Both the position numbers and the translations under genes were made by a program. The notes below the pieces were generated by a model that was not told the DNA's origin, made no database searches, and saw nothing but the letters and a program-made list of their open reading frames with translations. From contig PMLH01000550.1 of NCBI GenBank assembly GCA_003159055.1, positions 1-7,720 of the forward strand: 7,720 nt of DNA, written 5' to 3'. Source of the DNA: Myxococcales bacterium (lineage in GTDB: Bacteria > Myxococcota > Polyangia > Fen-1088). Below, piece after piece: positions 1 through 7,720 of the stretch; position 1 is the first letter of the stretch, and each line of letters begins with the position of its first letter.

Positions 1-1
1 C

Positions 2-823
<822 letters not shown>

Positions 824-825
824 TC

Positions 826-850
826 ACCGGATCCGGCGGCCGATTCCGGT
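826..850. terminator. Weak hairpin between convergent kinase and Nudix genes
   Basis: A perfect 6-bp inverted repeat, ACCGGA at 826-831 and TCCGGT at 845-850 with a 13-base loop, sits exactly between the two convergent stop codons. It could stop transcription from both sides, but no T-tract follows on either strand and the stem is short, so this is only a candidate. Confidence 0.2.
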
Positions 851-852
851 CG

Positions 853-1467
853 TCAGCATCCCATCCGTCTAAGCAGAAAGCGCAGTAGCGGGGCTGCGTG
901 CAGGGCTTGAATCATCTCGCCTTGGTCGAAGATCGCGAGCGCATCGGCGACCTTTACCAGATGCACGCGCAGATCCTCGGTGGTCTCTGGCGCCGGGGCA
1001 GCCAAGCGCTCCACGCCGTCGGCGAAAAAGGTGGTCGTAATGTTGTTCTGCAGCGCCGGATTGGCCGACAGGCGCGAGAGCACCGACCAGCGTCCCCCGC
1101 CAAAGCCCGTCTCCTCCAGCAACTCGCGTTTTGCCGCGTGCTCGACATCTTCATTGGGCTCAGTGACGCCGGCCGGAAGCTCCCAGTGCACGGCGCCGAT
1201 GCCAGGGCGAAATTGCCGCACCAGCACCAGGCGGTCATCCGCGGTCACCGCGACGACGTTAACCCACGGCGGGTATTCGGAAATCCAGTAGTCCGCGATT
1301 TCCCGGCCGGAGGGCAGGCGAAAGGTCTGGTGGCGCAGAACCATCCACGGCGGGCGACGGAAGGGGTAGTTTTCGCCGAGGGCCTGCCAGGGCAATGGAT
1401 CGTCGGGCAACTTGAGAGGCACACTGGCAGTATTCAGGATCGCGCCACCACCCGCAAGGCTGCCCAT
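853..1467 (-). CDS. Nudix hydrolase, ADP-ribose/ADP-sugar pyrophosphatase-like
   Basis: This 204-residue cytosolic enzyme should hydrolyse a nucleoside diphosphate linked to another moiety, using divalent metal. The complete 23-residue Nudix box runs from Gly100 to Phe122: Gly100, Glu106, Arg114-Glu115, Glu118-Glu119, Gly121, all matching GX5EX7REUXEEXGU. The flanking VRQFRPG and WELPAG motifs are typical of the ADP-ribose pyrophosphatase (NudF-like) branch, where the product pair is AMP and ribose 5-phosphate; that specificity is inferred. A later SANPALQNN segment suits the same branch. The ATG at 1467 is chosen because an in-frame stop lies two codons upstream (1471-1473); its ribosome site is weak, and the first ~20 residues look unconserved, so a later GTG (V16) is possible. 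It is divergent from dnaJ and convergent with the kinase, so probably monocistronic. Confidence 0.9.
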   Translation of the reverse strand: MGSLAGGGAILNTASVPLKLPDDPLPWQALGENYPFRRPPWMVLRHQTFRLPSGREIADYWISEYPPWVNVVAVTADDRLVLVRQFRPGIGAVHWELPAGVTEPNEDVEHAAKRELLEETGFGGGRWSVLSRLSANPALQNNITTTFFADGVERLAAPAPETTEDLRVHLVKVADALAIFDQGEMIQALHAAPLLRFLLRRMGC

Positions 1468-1485
1468 CGGTCAAGCTCTGCATGG

Positions 1486-1507
1486 TTGCTGGAAGCTGGC
1501 ATAATTT
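1486..1507 (+). promoter_or_regulatory. AT-rich core of the Nudix/dnaJ divergent intergenic region; possible -10 for dnaJ
   Basis: The 64 bases between the divergent Nudix and dnaJ starts must carry at least the dnaJ promoter. The only AT-rich patch is at 1500-1507, and CATAAT at 1500-1505 resembles a -10 hexamer (5 of 6), about 26 bases before the GTG. No good -35 lies at the right distance: TTGCTG at 1486 is only 8 bases away. No CIRCE element and no recognisable sigma-32 or sigma-54 pattern was seen. Weak support only. Confidence 0.25.
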
Positions 1508-1531
1508 GGAGTACCCTACGGGGCTGCTGTC

Positions 1532-2647
<1,116 letters not shown>

Positions 2648-2688
2648 AGGAAGAGAGCGCAGAGCGATCAGAGGTCACAGAGACCGGG

Positions 2689-5247
2689 TCAGTTCTTGCC
2701 TGCCGGACGGCCGTTCTTGGCTTTGGCCGGGGTTGGCTTTTTGTCGGGCCTCTTGCTGTTCTCGGCAGGTTTGCCGTTTTTTTTGTCGGACTTGCTTTCC
2801 GGTGTCTTCACTGCAGTTTTCTTATTGTCTGGCTTGTGTAGCTTGAAGTCGATGGCCGGAACGGGCTTCTCTAAGTCGTAGAGCCAGGCGTAGGTGAGGT
2901 AGCTCGATAGGACGCGCTTGGTGTAGCCGCGGGTTTCGTCGAAAGGAATCGTCTCGATGAATTCGTCGAGCTCCACGTCGCCGCGCTCGCGCAGCCAGCG
3001 GTCGACGCCGCCTTCGCCGGCGTTGTAGCCGCTGATGACCAGCGGGACCGCGCCGTCGTAGTGTTCGAGCAAGAACGCAAGAAAGCGCGAGCCGACTTCC
3101 AGGTTCTTGTCCGGGTCGAACAGCGCCTCGCGTGTGACCGGCCATTTGGCGAAGCGCTGGGCGGTGCGAGTCATCATTTGCGTCAACCCGAGCGCGTTGG
3201 CGAAGGATTCCGCGCGTGGAAAGAACGAGCTCTCCTCGCGTATGATCGCCCACTGCAAGGCTTCCGGGACGTGGTTGGTGCGGCAGTGTTTGGTGACGAG
3301 CTCGGGAAACGCCTTGGGATAGCCGATGCGCCATTCGGCCTCGTGGCGACCGCCATCGGGATACGCGTGCCGAAACGCGGTCAACTTGTAGCGCGGAATG
3401 GAATGGGCAGCCGCCCATTGCCGCCCGCGATCGAGCAGGATGGCGGTGATCCAGTACACGTCCTCGCGGGCGCCGGTGGGCGTGGCGTCGCCCTTCGCAC
3501 CTGCGCTGAAACCCAGGCGGCCAAGCTCGCGGCGTGCCTCGCTGCCGAGGCCCATGCGCGCGAAGTCCACCGCGCGCAGAAACCCTGGCTCCGCGAAAAT
3601 CGCCTGTTTGCCGAAGCTCCACGACGACGTTTGGTCGGTCTCGTGCATGTGCGCGCGCAGCTCGCGCAGCAGCGCGGTTCGCGCGTGCGGAACACTCCGT
3701 CGCATCCTTTCCAGCGAGAACAACGTGTAGACCGAGAGCGGATATTCGCGTACGGCCCGCTCGTAGCTTTCGAGCGCGCGCTTGGGTTCGCCCTTCTTTT
3801 CCAGCACCCGCGCCTTCCAATACAGCGCCCTTCCGTCGGCATACCAGATGTCCTCGCGCGGATAGCGCCGCAGGATCTCACCCAGCCAGTGCAGCGTCTT
3901 GTCGTACTCGTGCGCACGCCACTTCGCCAGCGCCAGTCGCCACAGGGCCTCCGGCGCCATGTCGCCCTTGGGGTAGCGATCCGCCAAATCGCCGAGCAGC
4001 TTTTCCGCCTCGTCATCCTTGCCTGCGTCCGCAAGTACCTCGGCGGCCCGCAGGCGCGCATCGTCGGTCAGCCGGTGGTCGGGGTGATCCTTTTCGATCT
4101 GCGCATAGAGCGCGATGGCCTTGTCCTTGTCGCCCGTCGACGCATAGGACCGGGCGCCTTGGTAGAGCGAACGCACCAAGAGGTCGCGATCGCCGGCTGT
4201 CTGGCAGTCGGCAATTGCCAAATCGAAAAGCGGCGCCGCGCGCGGACGCTGCCGTTGTTTCCAAACCGACTGCGCGAGGTGGAAACGAATCTTGCACAAG
4301 GTCGCCTTGTCGAGGCCCGGCTGCGCGAGGGCAGAGGTGAAGGTCGCCTCGGCCTGCGCATTCTGATTCCCGTCGAACAGCAGCATGCCGCGCGAGATCA
4401 GCTCGTCGGTGCTTCGCCCGGTGATGGTGCTCGCCAGGCTCGGCTCCGCGGTCTTCGCCAGCTCTTCCAGTCGATCGTTGGCGCGTGTGGCCCAGCTTTC
4501 CGCTGCCGCCTCGGCCCACACCTTGCGGTACGCCGCCGCCACCTCTGCCGCCGGCCGTCCCAGAGCCTGCAGCGCCTCGGCGCGGTCGAACATCGCCTCC
4601 AGTCGTCGCGGCCCTTTGGGAAAGCGCGCGAGGTAGGTGGTCACCTCGGTTTCGACCTCGGCCCAGCGCTTGGCTGCCACGAAGGCGTCCACCTTGACCA
4701 TGACCGCTTCGGCTTCGGGCACGCTGCCCGACGGCACGCGCGAAAGCCACGTGAAGGCTCCTTCGCTGTCCCCCCGTCGCAGGTGGCAGCGGGCGGCGTT
4801 GTAGGCATGGTAGGGCGCCAGCAGCGGATAGCTCGACCACAAATCTTCGAAAAGCTCCTCGGCGGGCTGCCATGCGGACTGGTTCATCAGCGCGAGCGCT
4901 TGCAGGAACCGTAGTTGGTTGCGTTCGGGCGCGGTTTTGGGCTGGCGGGCAAGAATCTGTTCCAGCTCCTTGCTCGCGGTGACGAAATCCCCGGCGCGAA
5001 AATGCGCGGCGGCCTTGCTCTGGGGCCCCGCCATGAAGAACGGCTCCAGCCACTTCTTGTCGAAGCTGACCGGCGCCTTGGCAGCGTGCGCCTCTGCCGG
5101 AGCGGATGGCCGGTCGTCTTCGTCGTCGGCACCGTCCGACTCGCCGGCGCGTACGTTCACCTGAGGGGTGACCAGGACCCAAACACAAGTCGCGTAAGCT
5201 ACGGCGGCGCGCATGACGGGGTCGAGACTACGAACCCCGACCTTCAC
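2689..5247 (-). CDS. Secreted TPR-containing soluble lytic transglycosylase (SLT, GH23)
   Basis: A large (about 852 residues) periplasmic murein-cleaving enzyme that should cut the MurNAc-GlcNAc bond to give 1,6-anhydromuropeptides. Numbering here counts from an in-frame TTG at 5253. A hydrophobic stretch at about 15-30 ending near VNVRA gives a signal peptide, followed by an acidic linker (about 37-50). A helical TPR-like superhelix fills about 80-520, with clear repeats at about 357-510. The SLT domain is at about 655-795: REESSF with catalytic Glu674, GLTQMM at 689-694, YNAG at 743-746, and IPFDETRGYTKRVL at about 769. This layout resembles Slt70. The last 52 residues are an unusual basic tail with 15 Lys. 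GTG at 5247 is preferred because AGGCGG lies 10 bases upstream; the TTG at 5253 and the ATG at 5214 (no ribosome site but a more compact signal peptide) are alternatives. It is the last gene of the minus-strand operon. Confidence 0.93.
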   Translation of the reverse strand: MKVGVRSLDPVMRAAVAYATCVWVLVTPQVNVRAGESDGADDEDDRPSAPAEAHAAKAPVSFDKKWLEPFFMAGPQSKAAAHFRAGDFVTASKELEQILARQPKTAPERNQLRFLQALALMNQSAWQPAEELFEDLWSSYPLLAPYHAYNAARCHLRRGDSEGAFTWLSRVPSGSVPEAEAVMVKVDAFVAAKRWAEVETEVTTYLARFPKGPRRLEAMFDRAEALQALGRPAAEVAAAYRKVWAEAAAESWATRANDRLEELAKTAEPSLASTITGRSTDELISRGMLLFDGNQNAQAEATFTSALAQPGLDKATLCKIRFHLAQSVWKQRQRPRAAPLFDLAIADCQTAGDRDLLVRSLYQGARSYASTGDKDKAIALYAQIEKDHPDHRLTDDARLRAAEVLADAGKDDEAEKLLGDLADRYPKGDMAPEALWRLALAKWRAHEYDKTLHWLGEILRRYPREDIWYADGRALYWKARVLEKKGEPKRALESYERAVREYPLSVYTLFSLERMRRSVPHARTALLRELRAHMHETDQTSSWSFGKQAIFAEPGFLRAVDFARMGLGSEARRELGRLGFSAGAKGDATPTGAREDVYWITAILLDRGRQWAAAHSIPRYKLTAFRHAYPDGGRHEAEWRIGYPKAFPELVTKHCRTNHVPEALQWAIIREESSFFPRAESFANALGLTQMMTRTAQRFAKWPVTREALFDPDKNLEVGSRFLAFLLEHYDGAVPLVISGYNAGEGGVDRWLRERGDVELDEFIETIPFDETRGYTKRVLSSYLTYAWLYDLEKPVPAIDFKLHKPDNKKTAVKTPESKSDKKNGKPAENSKRPDKKPTPAKAKNGRPAGKN

Positions 5248-5266
5248 GCGCAAGAAACCGCCTACT

Positions 5267-5527
5267 TCAGTCTTGCCGGGCGACCTGTCTCGCGACGTTG
5301 TCGGACTTGCGGATGGCTTGGAATTCCGCGGTCAGACTGCTGATGCTCTGATCGAGCAGATTGATGTCATTTTCGATCATCGCAGCCTTCGCTTTGAGCA
5401 GACGTACGTCGTGTGACAGGCGCGCCATGGCCCAGAGGATCAGAAGAAGGTTGGGAATCAGCGCAAGCACTGTGTAGACGACGACTTGACTGTCGATGGC
5501 TCCCAGGGCGGTTTTCAGAAATCCCAC
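5267..5527 (-). CDS. Small single-pass membrane protein with a long coiled coil, unrecognised
   Basis: I do not recognise this 86-residue protein. It has a short N-terminus, one membrane segment at about 15-36 (VVVYTVLALIPNLLLILWAM), and a soluble helix with an unbroken 4-3 hydrophobic heptad: residues 37, 41, 44, 48, 51, 55, 58, 62, 65, 69 and 72 are Leu, Val, Leu, Ala, Ile, Ile, Leu, Ile, Leu, Phe and Ile. It should therefore form a membrane-anchored dimer or trimer. Basic residues follow the membrane segment (R36, R42, K45, K47), so by the positive-inside rule the coiled coil may face the cytosol, though K5 makes this uncertain. The GTG start at 5527 is supported by a strong GGAAGGG ribosome site 4 bases upstream. 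It lies 48 bases after the diguanylate cyclase and its stop is under 20 bases from the transglycosylase start, so it is very likely co-expressed with both. Function unknown. Confidence 0.82.
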   Translation of the reverse strand: MGFLKTALGAIDSQVVVYTVLALIPNLLLILWAMARLSHDVRLLKAKAAMIENDINLLDQSISSLTAEFQAIRKSDNVARQVARQD

Positions 5528-5575
5528 TTGGCCCTTCCTTTCATGACCGCTTGCCGCGACTTGGTCGAGTGACCC

Positions 5576-6484
5576 CTACTTGGGCTCCCAGAAGCAAACC
5601 CGATTGCGGCCAGCGCGCTTGGCGTCGTACAGGGCTTGGTCGGCGGCAGCGACCAGCGCCTGGGCGTCCGTGATGCGCGTGTCGGGAACCGACGCCACCC
5701 CCGCGCTGATGGCGACAGGAACCTCGTGACCGTCGACCAAGCAGCGATGGGCTTCCACCGCCTGGCGAATTCGTTCCGCCACGGTTTGCCCTTGCACCCG
5801 ATCGGCACCACGGCAAATCACCGCGAACTCCTCGCCGCCAATTCTCGCGAACACGTCTTCCACCCGGACCAGGACCGCGACAGTCTGCGCGACCTCGGAC
5901 AGGACTTGGTCCCCGGCAGGATGGCCGTAGGTGTCGTTGACCAGCTTGAAGTGGTCGAGGTCGAAGGCCACCAGCGACAGGTCGGCCTTGGTCCGCAAGG
6001 CGTGCGCGAACTCGCTTTCCAGCCGATCGGTGAAGTACTTCTTGTTGAAGGTCTTCGTCAGATCGTCGCGTAGCGCGGATTCGTACATCTGGCGCTGGAA
6101 AAGCTCGTCCAGGCTGTCGTGGTAGGTGAACTTCAGCACCGTGGTCGACCCGACCAGGATCTTGTCGCCGTCCTCCAGTGTGTGGCGGTCGACGCGCGCG
6201 CCTCGGCAGAAAGTGCCGTTGGTGGATCCGAGGTCGTGCAGGATCAGGGTGCTGCCTTCCATCTGAATTTCGCAGTGCTCGCGCGAGACACCTTCGTCCA
6301 TCATGCGGATGTGGGCGGTTTGGCCACGCCCGATGATGGTCTGCCTGCGCGACAGCTTGAACATCTCGCCCATCGCGCTTCCGGCCAGGACGATCAGGTA
6401 GGCATGCTCACGGTCGACCTTTGCCTTGCTCGAGCCGGGCGGTCCGTCCTGAATCCGCGTGATATCTTCCCAATCTATCGCCAC
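5576..6484 (-). CDS. FHA-GGDEF diguanylate cyclase
   Basis: A 302-residue soluble protein that should make cyclic di-GMP from two GTP under control of a phosphothreonine-binding FHA domain. The FHA domain covers about 28-118, with GRG at 52-54, SREH at 67-70 and LGSTNGT at 85-91, the conserved phosphopeptide-binding loops. The GGDEF domain covers about 135-300: DLTKTFNKKYF at its start, metal-ligand Asp175 in FDLDHFK, and the active-site GGEEF at 216-220. RVED at 207-210 sits exactly five residues before it, which is the inhibitory I-site (RXXD), so product feedback is expected. No membrane segment or signal peptide is present. The GTG start at 6484 has GAGG five bases upstream. It follows ispA by 16 bases. 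The FHA partner is probably a protein phosphorylated by a Ser/Thr kinase, none of which is encoded in the window. Enzyme activity is inferred from intact motifs. Confidence 0.95.
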   Translation of the reverse strand: MAIDWEDITRIQDGPPGSSKAKVDREHAYLIVLAGSAMGEMFKLSRRQTIIGRGQTAHIRMMDEGVSREHCEIQMEGSTLILHDLGSTNGTFCRGARVDRHTLEDGDKILVGSTTVLKFTYHDSLDELFQRQMYESALRDDLTKTFNKKYFTDRLESEFAHALRTKADLSLVAFDLDHFKLVNDTYGHPAGDQVLSEVAQTVAVLVRVEDVFARIGGEEFAVICRGADRVQGQTVAERIRQAVEAHRCLVDGHEVPVAISAGVASVPDTRITDAQALVAAADQALYDAKRAGRNRVCFWEPK

Positions 6485-6500
6485 GATATCCTCGATCGTA

Positions 6501-7340
6501 TCATCCGGGGGCTTTCGCGCTAGCTTCCAGCCGTTCGGCGAGGGCGCGCAGCGGCGCAGCGGTTTCTCCGAAGCAGGAAAGGGCCAAAATGGCTTTTTCG
6601 ACCAGCTCGCGCACGCGTCGGGCGGCGACGGCCGCGAACGCTGCGTGCTCGTCGTCGTCGCGATCGTCCCTGTGTTGGAAGGCGATGCCGTAGGCGATTC
6701 CGAACTCGGCCAGGGCTTGGGTCTGCGCCAGGCTCGCTCCGCCGACGGCCGCGCCGACTTCGAGTGCCGCGCGAAACAGGCAACCGGTTTTCTCCACGTG
6801 CAGCCGCTCGATGTCCTCCAGGGTCGACGGCGACGTGGGCAACATGTCGCGCGCCTGTCCCCTCACCATGCCGGTGGCGCCAGCCCCGTGCGCCAGCGCC
6901 GCGACGGCGGCCAGGTAGCGGCTTGGATGGGCTGACAGAGCCGCCGCGCGTGCGAGCCATTCAAATGCGAGCGTGAGCAACGCGTCCCCGGTGAGAATGG
7001 CCGTCGCTTCCCCGAATGCCTTGTGGCTGGTGGGGCGGCCACGACGGAAATCGTCGTCGTCCATCGCTGGCAGGTCGTCGTGGATGAGGGAATAGCAGTG
7101 CACCAACTCGACCGCCGCGGCGGCCAGACGGATCGCCTCATCTGCACGGGGCCCGACCGCCTCGGCCGCAGCAAGCGCGAGAATCGGCCGCAAGCGTTTG
7201 CCGGGCGCAAGCAGCGAATACCGCATGGCCTCAATCAGACGCCCTGGATCGTCACTGGGCTGGGGAAGCTCGGCGTCCAGAAGCGCGTCGACTTCCGCAC
7301 GCTTCTGCGAAAGCCAAGACTCGAGATCGAAATCGCTCAC
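6501..7340 (-). CDS. ispA: Polyprenyl (farnesyl/geranyl) diphosphate synthase, IspA-like
   Basis: A 279-residue trans-isoprenyl diphosphate synthase, cytosolic, which condenses isopentenyl diphosphate with allylic diphosphates to supply farnesyl diphosphate for quinones, undecaprenyl carrier and other isoprenoids. GKRLRP (47-52) binds IPP. The first Asp-rich motif is DDLPAMD at 88-94. The GMVRGQARDM region (157-166) and K184-T185 are present. The second Asp-rich motif is DDRDD at 225-229, in an AFQHRDD context. The Gly/Lys-rich segment that normally follows it (G-K-X2-G-X-D...K-X-TYP) is absent; the chain goes directly to the C-terminal helix VRELVEKAILALSCFGE. The protein is therefore about 15-20 residues shorter than usual. 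The GTG start at 7340 overlaps the xseB stop by four bases (GTGA), and GAGG lies upstream. Family certain; chain length is inferred from the xseB context, and geranyl or geranylgeranyl activity is possible. Confidence 0.9.
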   Translation of the reverse strand: MSDFDLESWLSQKRAEVDALLDAELPQPSDDPGRLIEAMRYSLLAPGKRLRPILALAAAEAVGPRADEAIRLAAAAVELVHCYSLIHDDLPAMDDDDFRRGRPTSHKAFGEATAILTGDALLTLAFEWLARAAALSAHPSRYLAAVAALAHGAGATGMVRGQARDMLPTSPSTLEDIERLHVEKTGCLFRAALEVGAAVGGASLAQTQALAEFGIAYGIAFQHRDDRDDDEHAAFAAVAARRVRELVEKAILALSCFGETAAPLRALAERLEASAKAPG

Positions 7341-7606
7341 TTGGTGTCCTCGTCACGCTCCGGCTCGTCGAGGGGCGCCGTGGTGGTGGTTCCATCGGCA
7401 TTTGCCAGCAGGACCTCAACCCGCTTCTCAGCCTTGTCGAGCACCGCCGCGCCCTGTCGGCACAGATCCATGCCTTCTTCGAAGAAGCGCAGGCTGTCCT
7501 CGAGCGGGAGGTTGCCACTTTCGAGCCGTTCGACGAGCGCGCGTAGACGCGACAAGACTTCGTCAAAGCGTGGCTCGCTCGGCTCTGGGGCGGGACTGTT
7601 CACCAT
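7337..7606 (-). CDS. xseB: Exodeoxyribonuclease VII small subunit XseB
   Basis: An 89-residue protein, the small subunit that assembles in several copies on XseA to form exonuclease VII, which degrades single-stranded DNA in both directions to oligonucleotides. The helical core RFDEVLSRLRALVERLESG, then NLPLEDSLRFFEEGMDLCRQ and a KAEKRVEVL helix, matches the family closely; the C-terminal ~20 residues are an acidic, unconserved tail. ATG at 7606 is chosen because it places the start just before the conserved core; the next codon is GTG, which could also serve. The frame stays open upstream to the window edge, but that part has no family similarity and spans the candidate promoter and dyad. 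The stop overlaps the ispA start by four bases, implying translational coupling. The large subunit gene xseA is not in the window. Confidence 0.93.
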   Translation of the reverse strand: MVNSPAPEPSEPRFDEVLSRLRALVERLESGNLPLEDSLRFFEEGMDLCRQGAAVLDKAEKRVEVLLANADGTTTTAPLDEPERDEDTK

Positions 7607-7613
7607 CCGGCTG

Positions 7614-7643
7614 ATTGTAGCAAGCCTTGTCCCCATGGGTGAA
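7614..7643 (-). promoter_or_regulatory. Candidate sigma-70-type promoter of the xseB operon
   Basis: On the minus strand, TACAAT (7614-7619 on +; 5 of 6 matches to TATAAT) is preceded after 18 bases by TTCACC (7638-7643; 4 of 6 to TTGACA). The expected transcription start, about seven bases after the -10, falls at or next to the xseB ATG at 7606. There is no ribosome site before that ATG, so a leaderless message is plausible. It would drive all five minus-strand genes. Sequence match only. Confidence 0.4.
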
Positions 7644-7670
7644 GACTTGTGATGCGTGATAGCGTTGAGA

Positions 7671-7707
7671 TGGAAACCCTGAGAGGGCTGCCCTGAGAGG
7701 GTTTCCA
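7671..7707. repeat. 37-base near-perfect dyad upstream of xseB
   Basis: TGGAAACCCT (7671-7680) and AGGGTTTCCA (7698-7707) are perfect 10-base inverted arms. Between them, AGGG-CTG-CCCT (7684-7694) makes an inner hairpin, separated from the outer arms by GAG on both sides. The same bases also form two direct copies of CCCTGAGAGGG (7677-7687 and 7691-7701). The right arm starts a further short palindrome, GGGTTT-CC-AAACCC (7699-7712). No T-tract follows on either strand, so it is not a standard terminator. It lies about 28 bases upstream of the candidate -35 and could be an operator, a terminator of a gene beyond the edge, or a dispersed repeat. Confidence 0.6.
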
Positions 7708-7720
7708 AACCCGCGGCACC

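Noticed and set aside
1497..1511. Sigma-54-like TGGCA element upstream of dnaJ
   Set aside because: The -24-like TGGCA is present but the -12 GC dinucleotide at the required spacing is absent; no heat-shock sigma-32 or CIRCE pattern either.
2673..2685. GGTC/GACC hairpin between dnaJ and the transglycosylase gene as a terminator
   Set aside because: Only a 4-bp stem with a 5-base loop and no T-tract on either strand.
3061..4914. 617-codon open frame on the + strand, antisense to the transglycosylase gene
   Set aside because: It lies wholly inside a gene with clear SLT and TPR motifs. The translation is Arg/Gly/Leu-rich with no recognisable domain, which is what a GC-rich gene produces on its opposite strand.
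5636..6073. 145-codon open frame on the + strand opposite the GGDEF domain
   Set aside because: It mirrors conserved GGDEF codons and has no motif or supporting ribosome site of note.
6640..6680. Frameshift or assembly error to explain the short ispA C-terminus
   Set aside because: The frame is continuous, and both the DDRDD motif before and the helix after the missing segment read sensibly in the same frame, so an in-frame difference is more likely.
7607..7708. N-terminal extension of XseB in the same open frame
   Set aside because: Not conserved in the XseB family, starts with TTG, lacks a ribosome site, and covers the candidate promoter and the dyad; openness over 34 codons is expected by chance at this GC.

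Overview
The window is a GC-rich, tightly packed bacterial chromosomal segment with eight protein-coding genes, one of them cut by the left edge. No RNA genes, insertion sequences, phage genes or CRISPR arrays were seen. High GC, frequent GTG starts, an FHA-GGDEF signalling protein, a large TPR lytic transglycosylase and the xseB-ispA pair suggest a Gram-negative bacterium of the former Deltaproteobacteria, possibly Myxococcota or a relative. That placement is an inference from gene style; no marker gene in the window settles it.

Left part (1-1467): the 3' part of a PfkB-family sugar or nucleoside kinase reads rightward. It converges, with a 29-base gap, on a Nudix hydrolase of the ADP-ribose pyrophosphatase type that reads leftward. 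A 64-base gap then separates the Nudix gene from the divergently transcribed dnaJ (1532-2647), a complete type I DnaJ co-chaperone with no dnaK or grpE beside it.

Right part (2689-7606): five genes on the minus strand form what looks like a single operon. In transcription order they are xseB (exonuclease VII small subunit), ispA (short-chain polyprenyl diphosphate synthase), an FHA-GGDEF diguanylate cyclase, an 86-residue membrane-anchored coiled-coil protein that I do not recognise, and a large secreted TPR/SLT lytic transglycosylase. The gaps are -4, 16, 48 and about 19 bases. The xseB-ispA part is a classic arrangement. The three downstream genes are the accessory part and point to c-di-GMP signalling and cell-wall remodelling. 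This operon ends head-on against dnaJ, 41 bases away, with no convincing terminator between them.

The right edge (7607-7720) holds a candidate promoter so close to the xseB ATG that the transcript could be leaderless, and a near-perfect 37-base dyad. The items most worth a second look are the unrecognised coiled-coil membrane protein, the operon combination, and an ispA product that keeps its aspartate motifs but lacks the Gly/Lys-rich segment that usually follows the second one.
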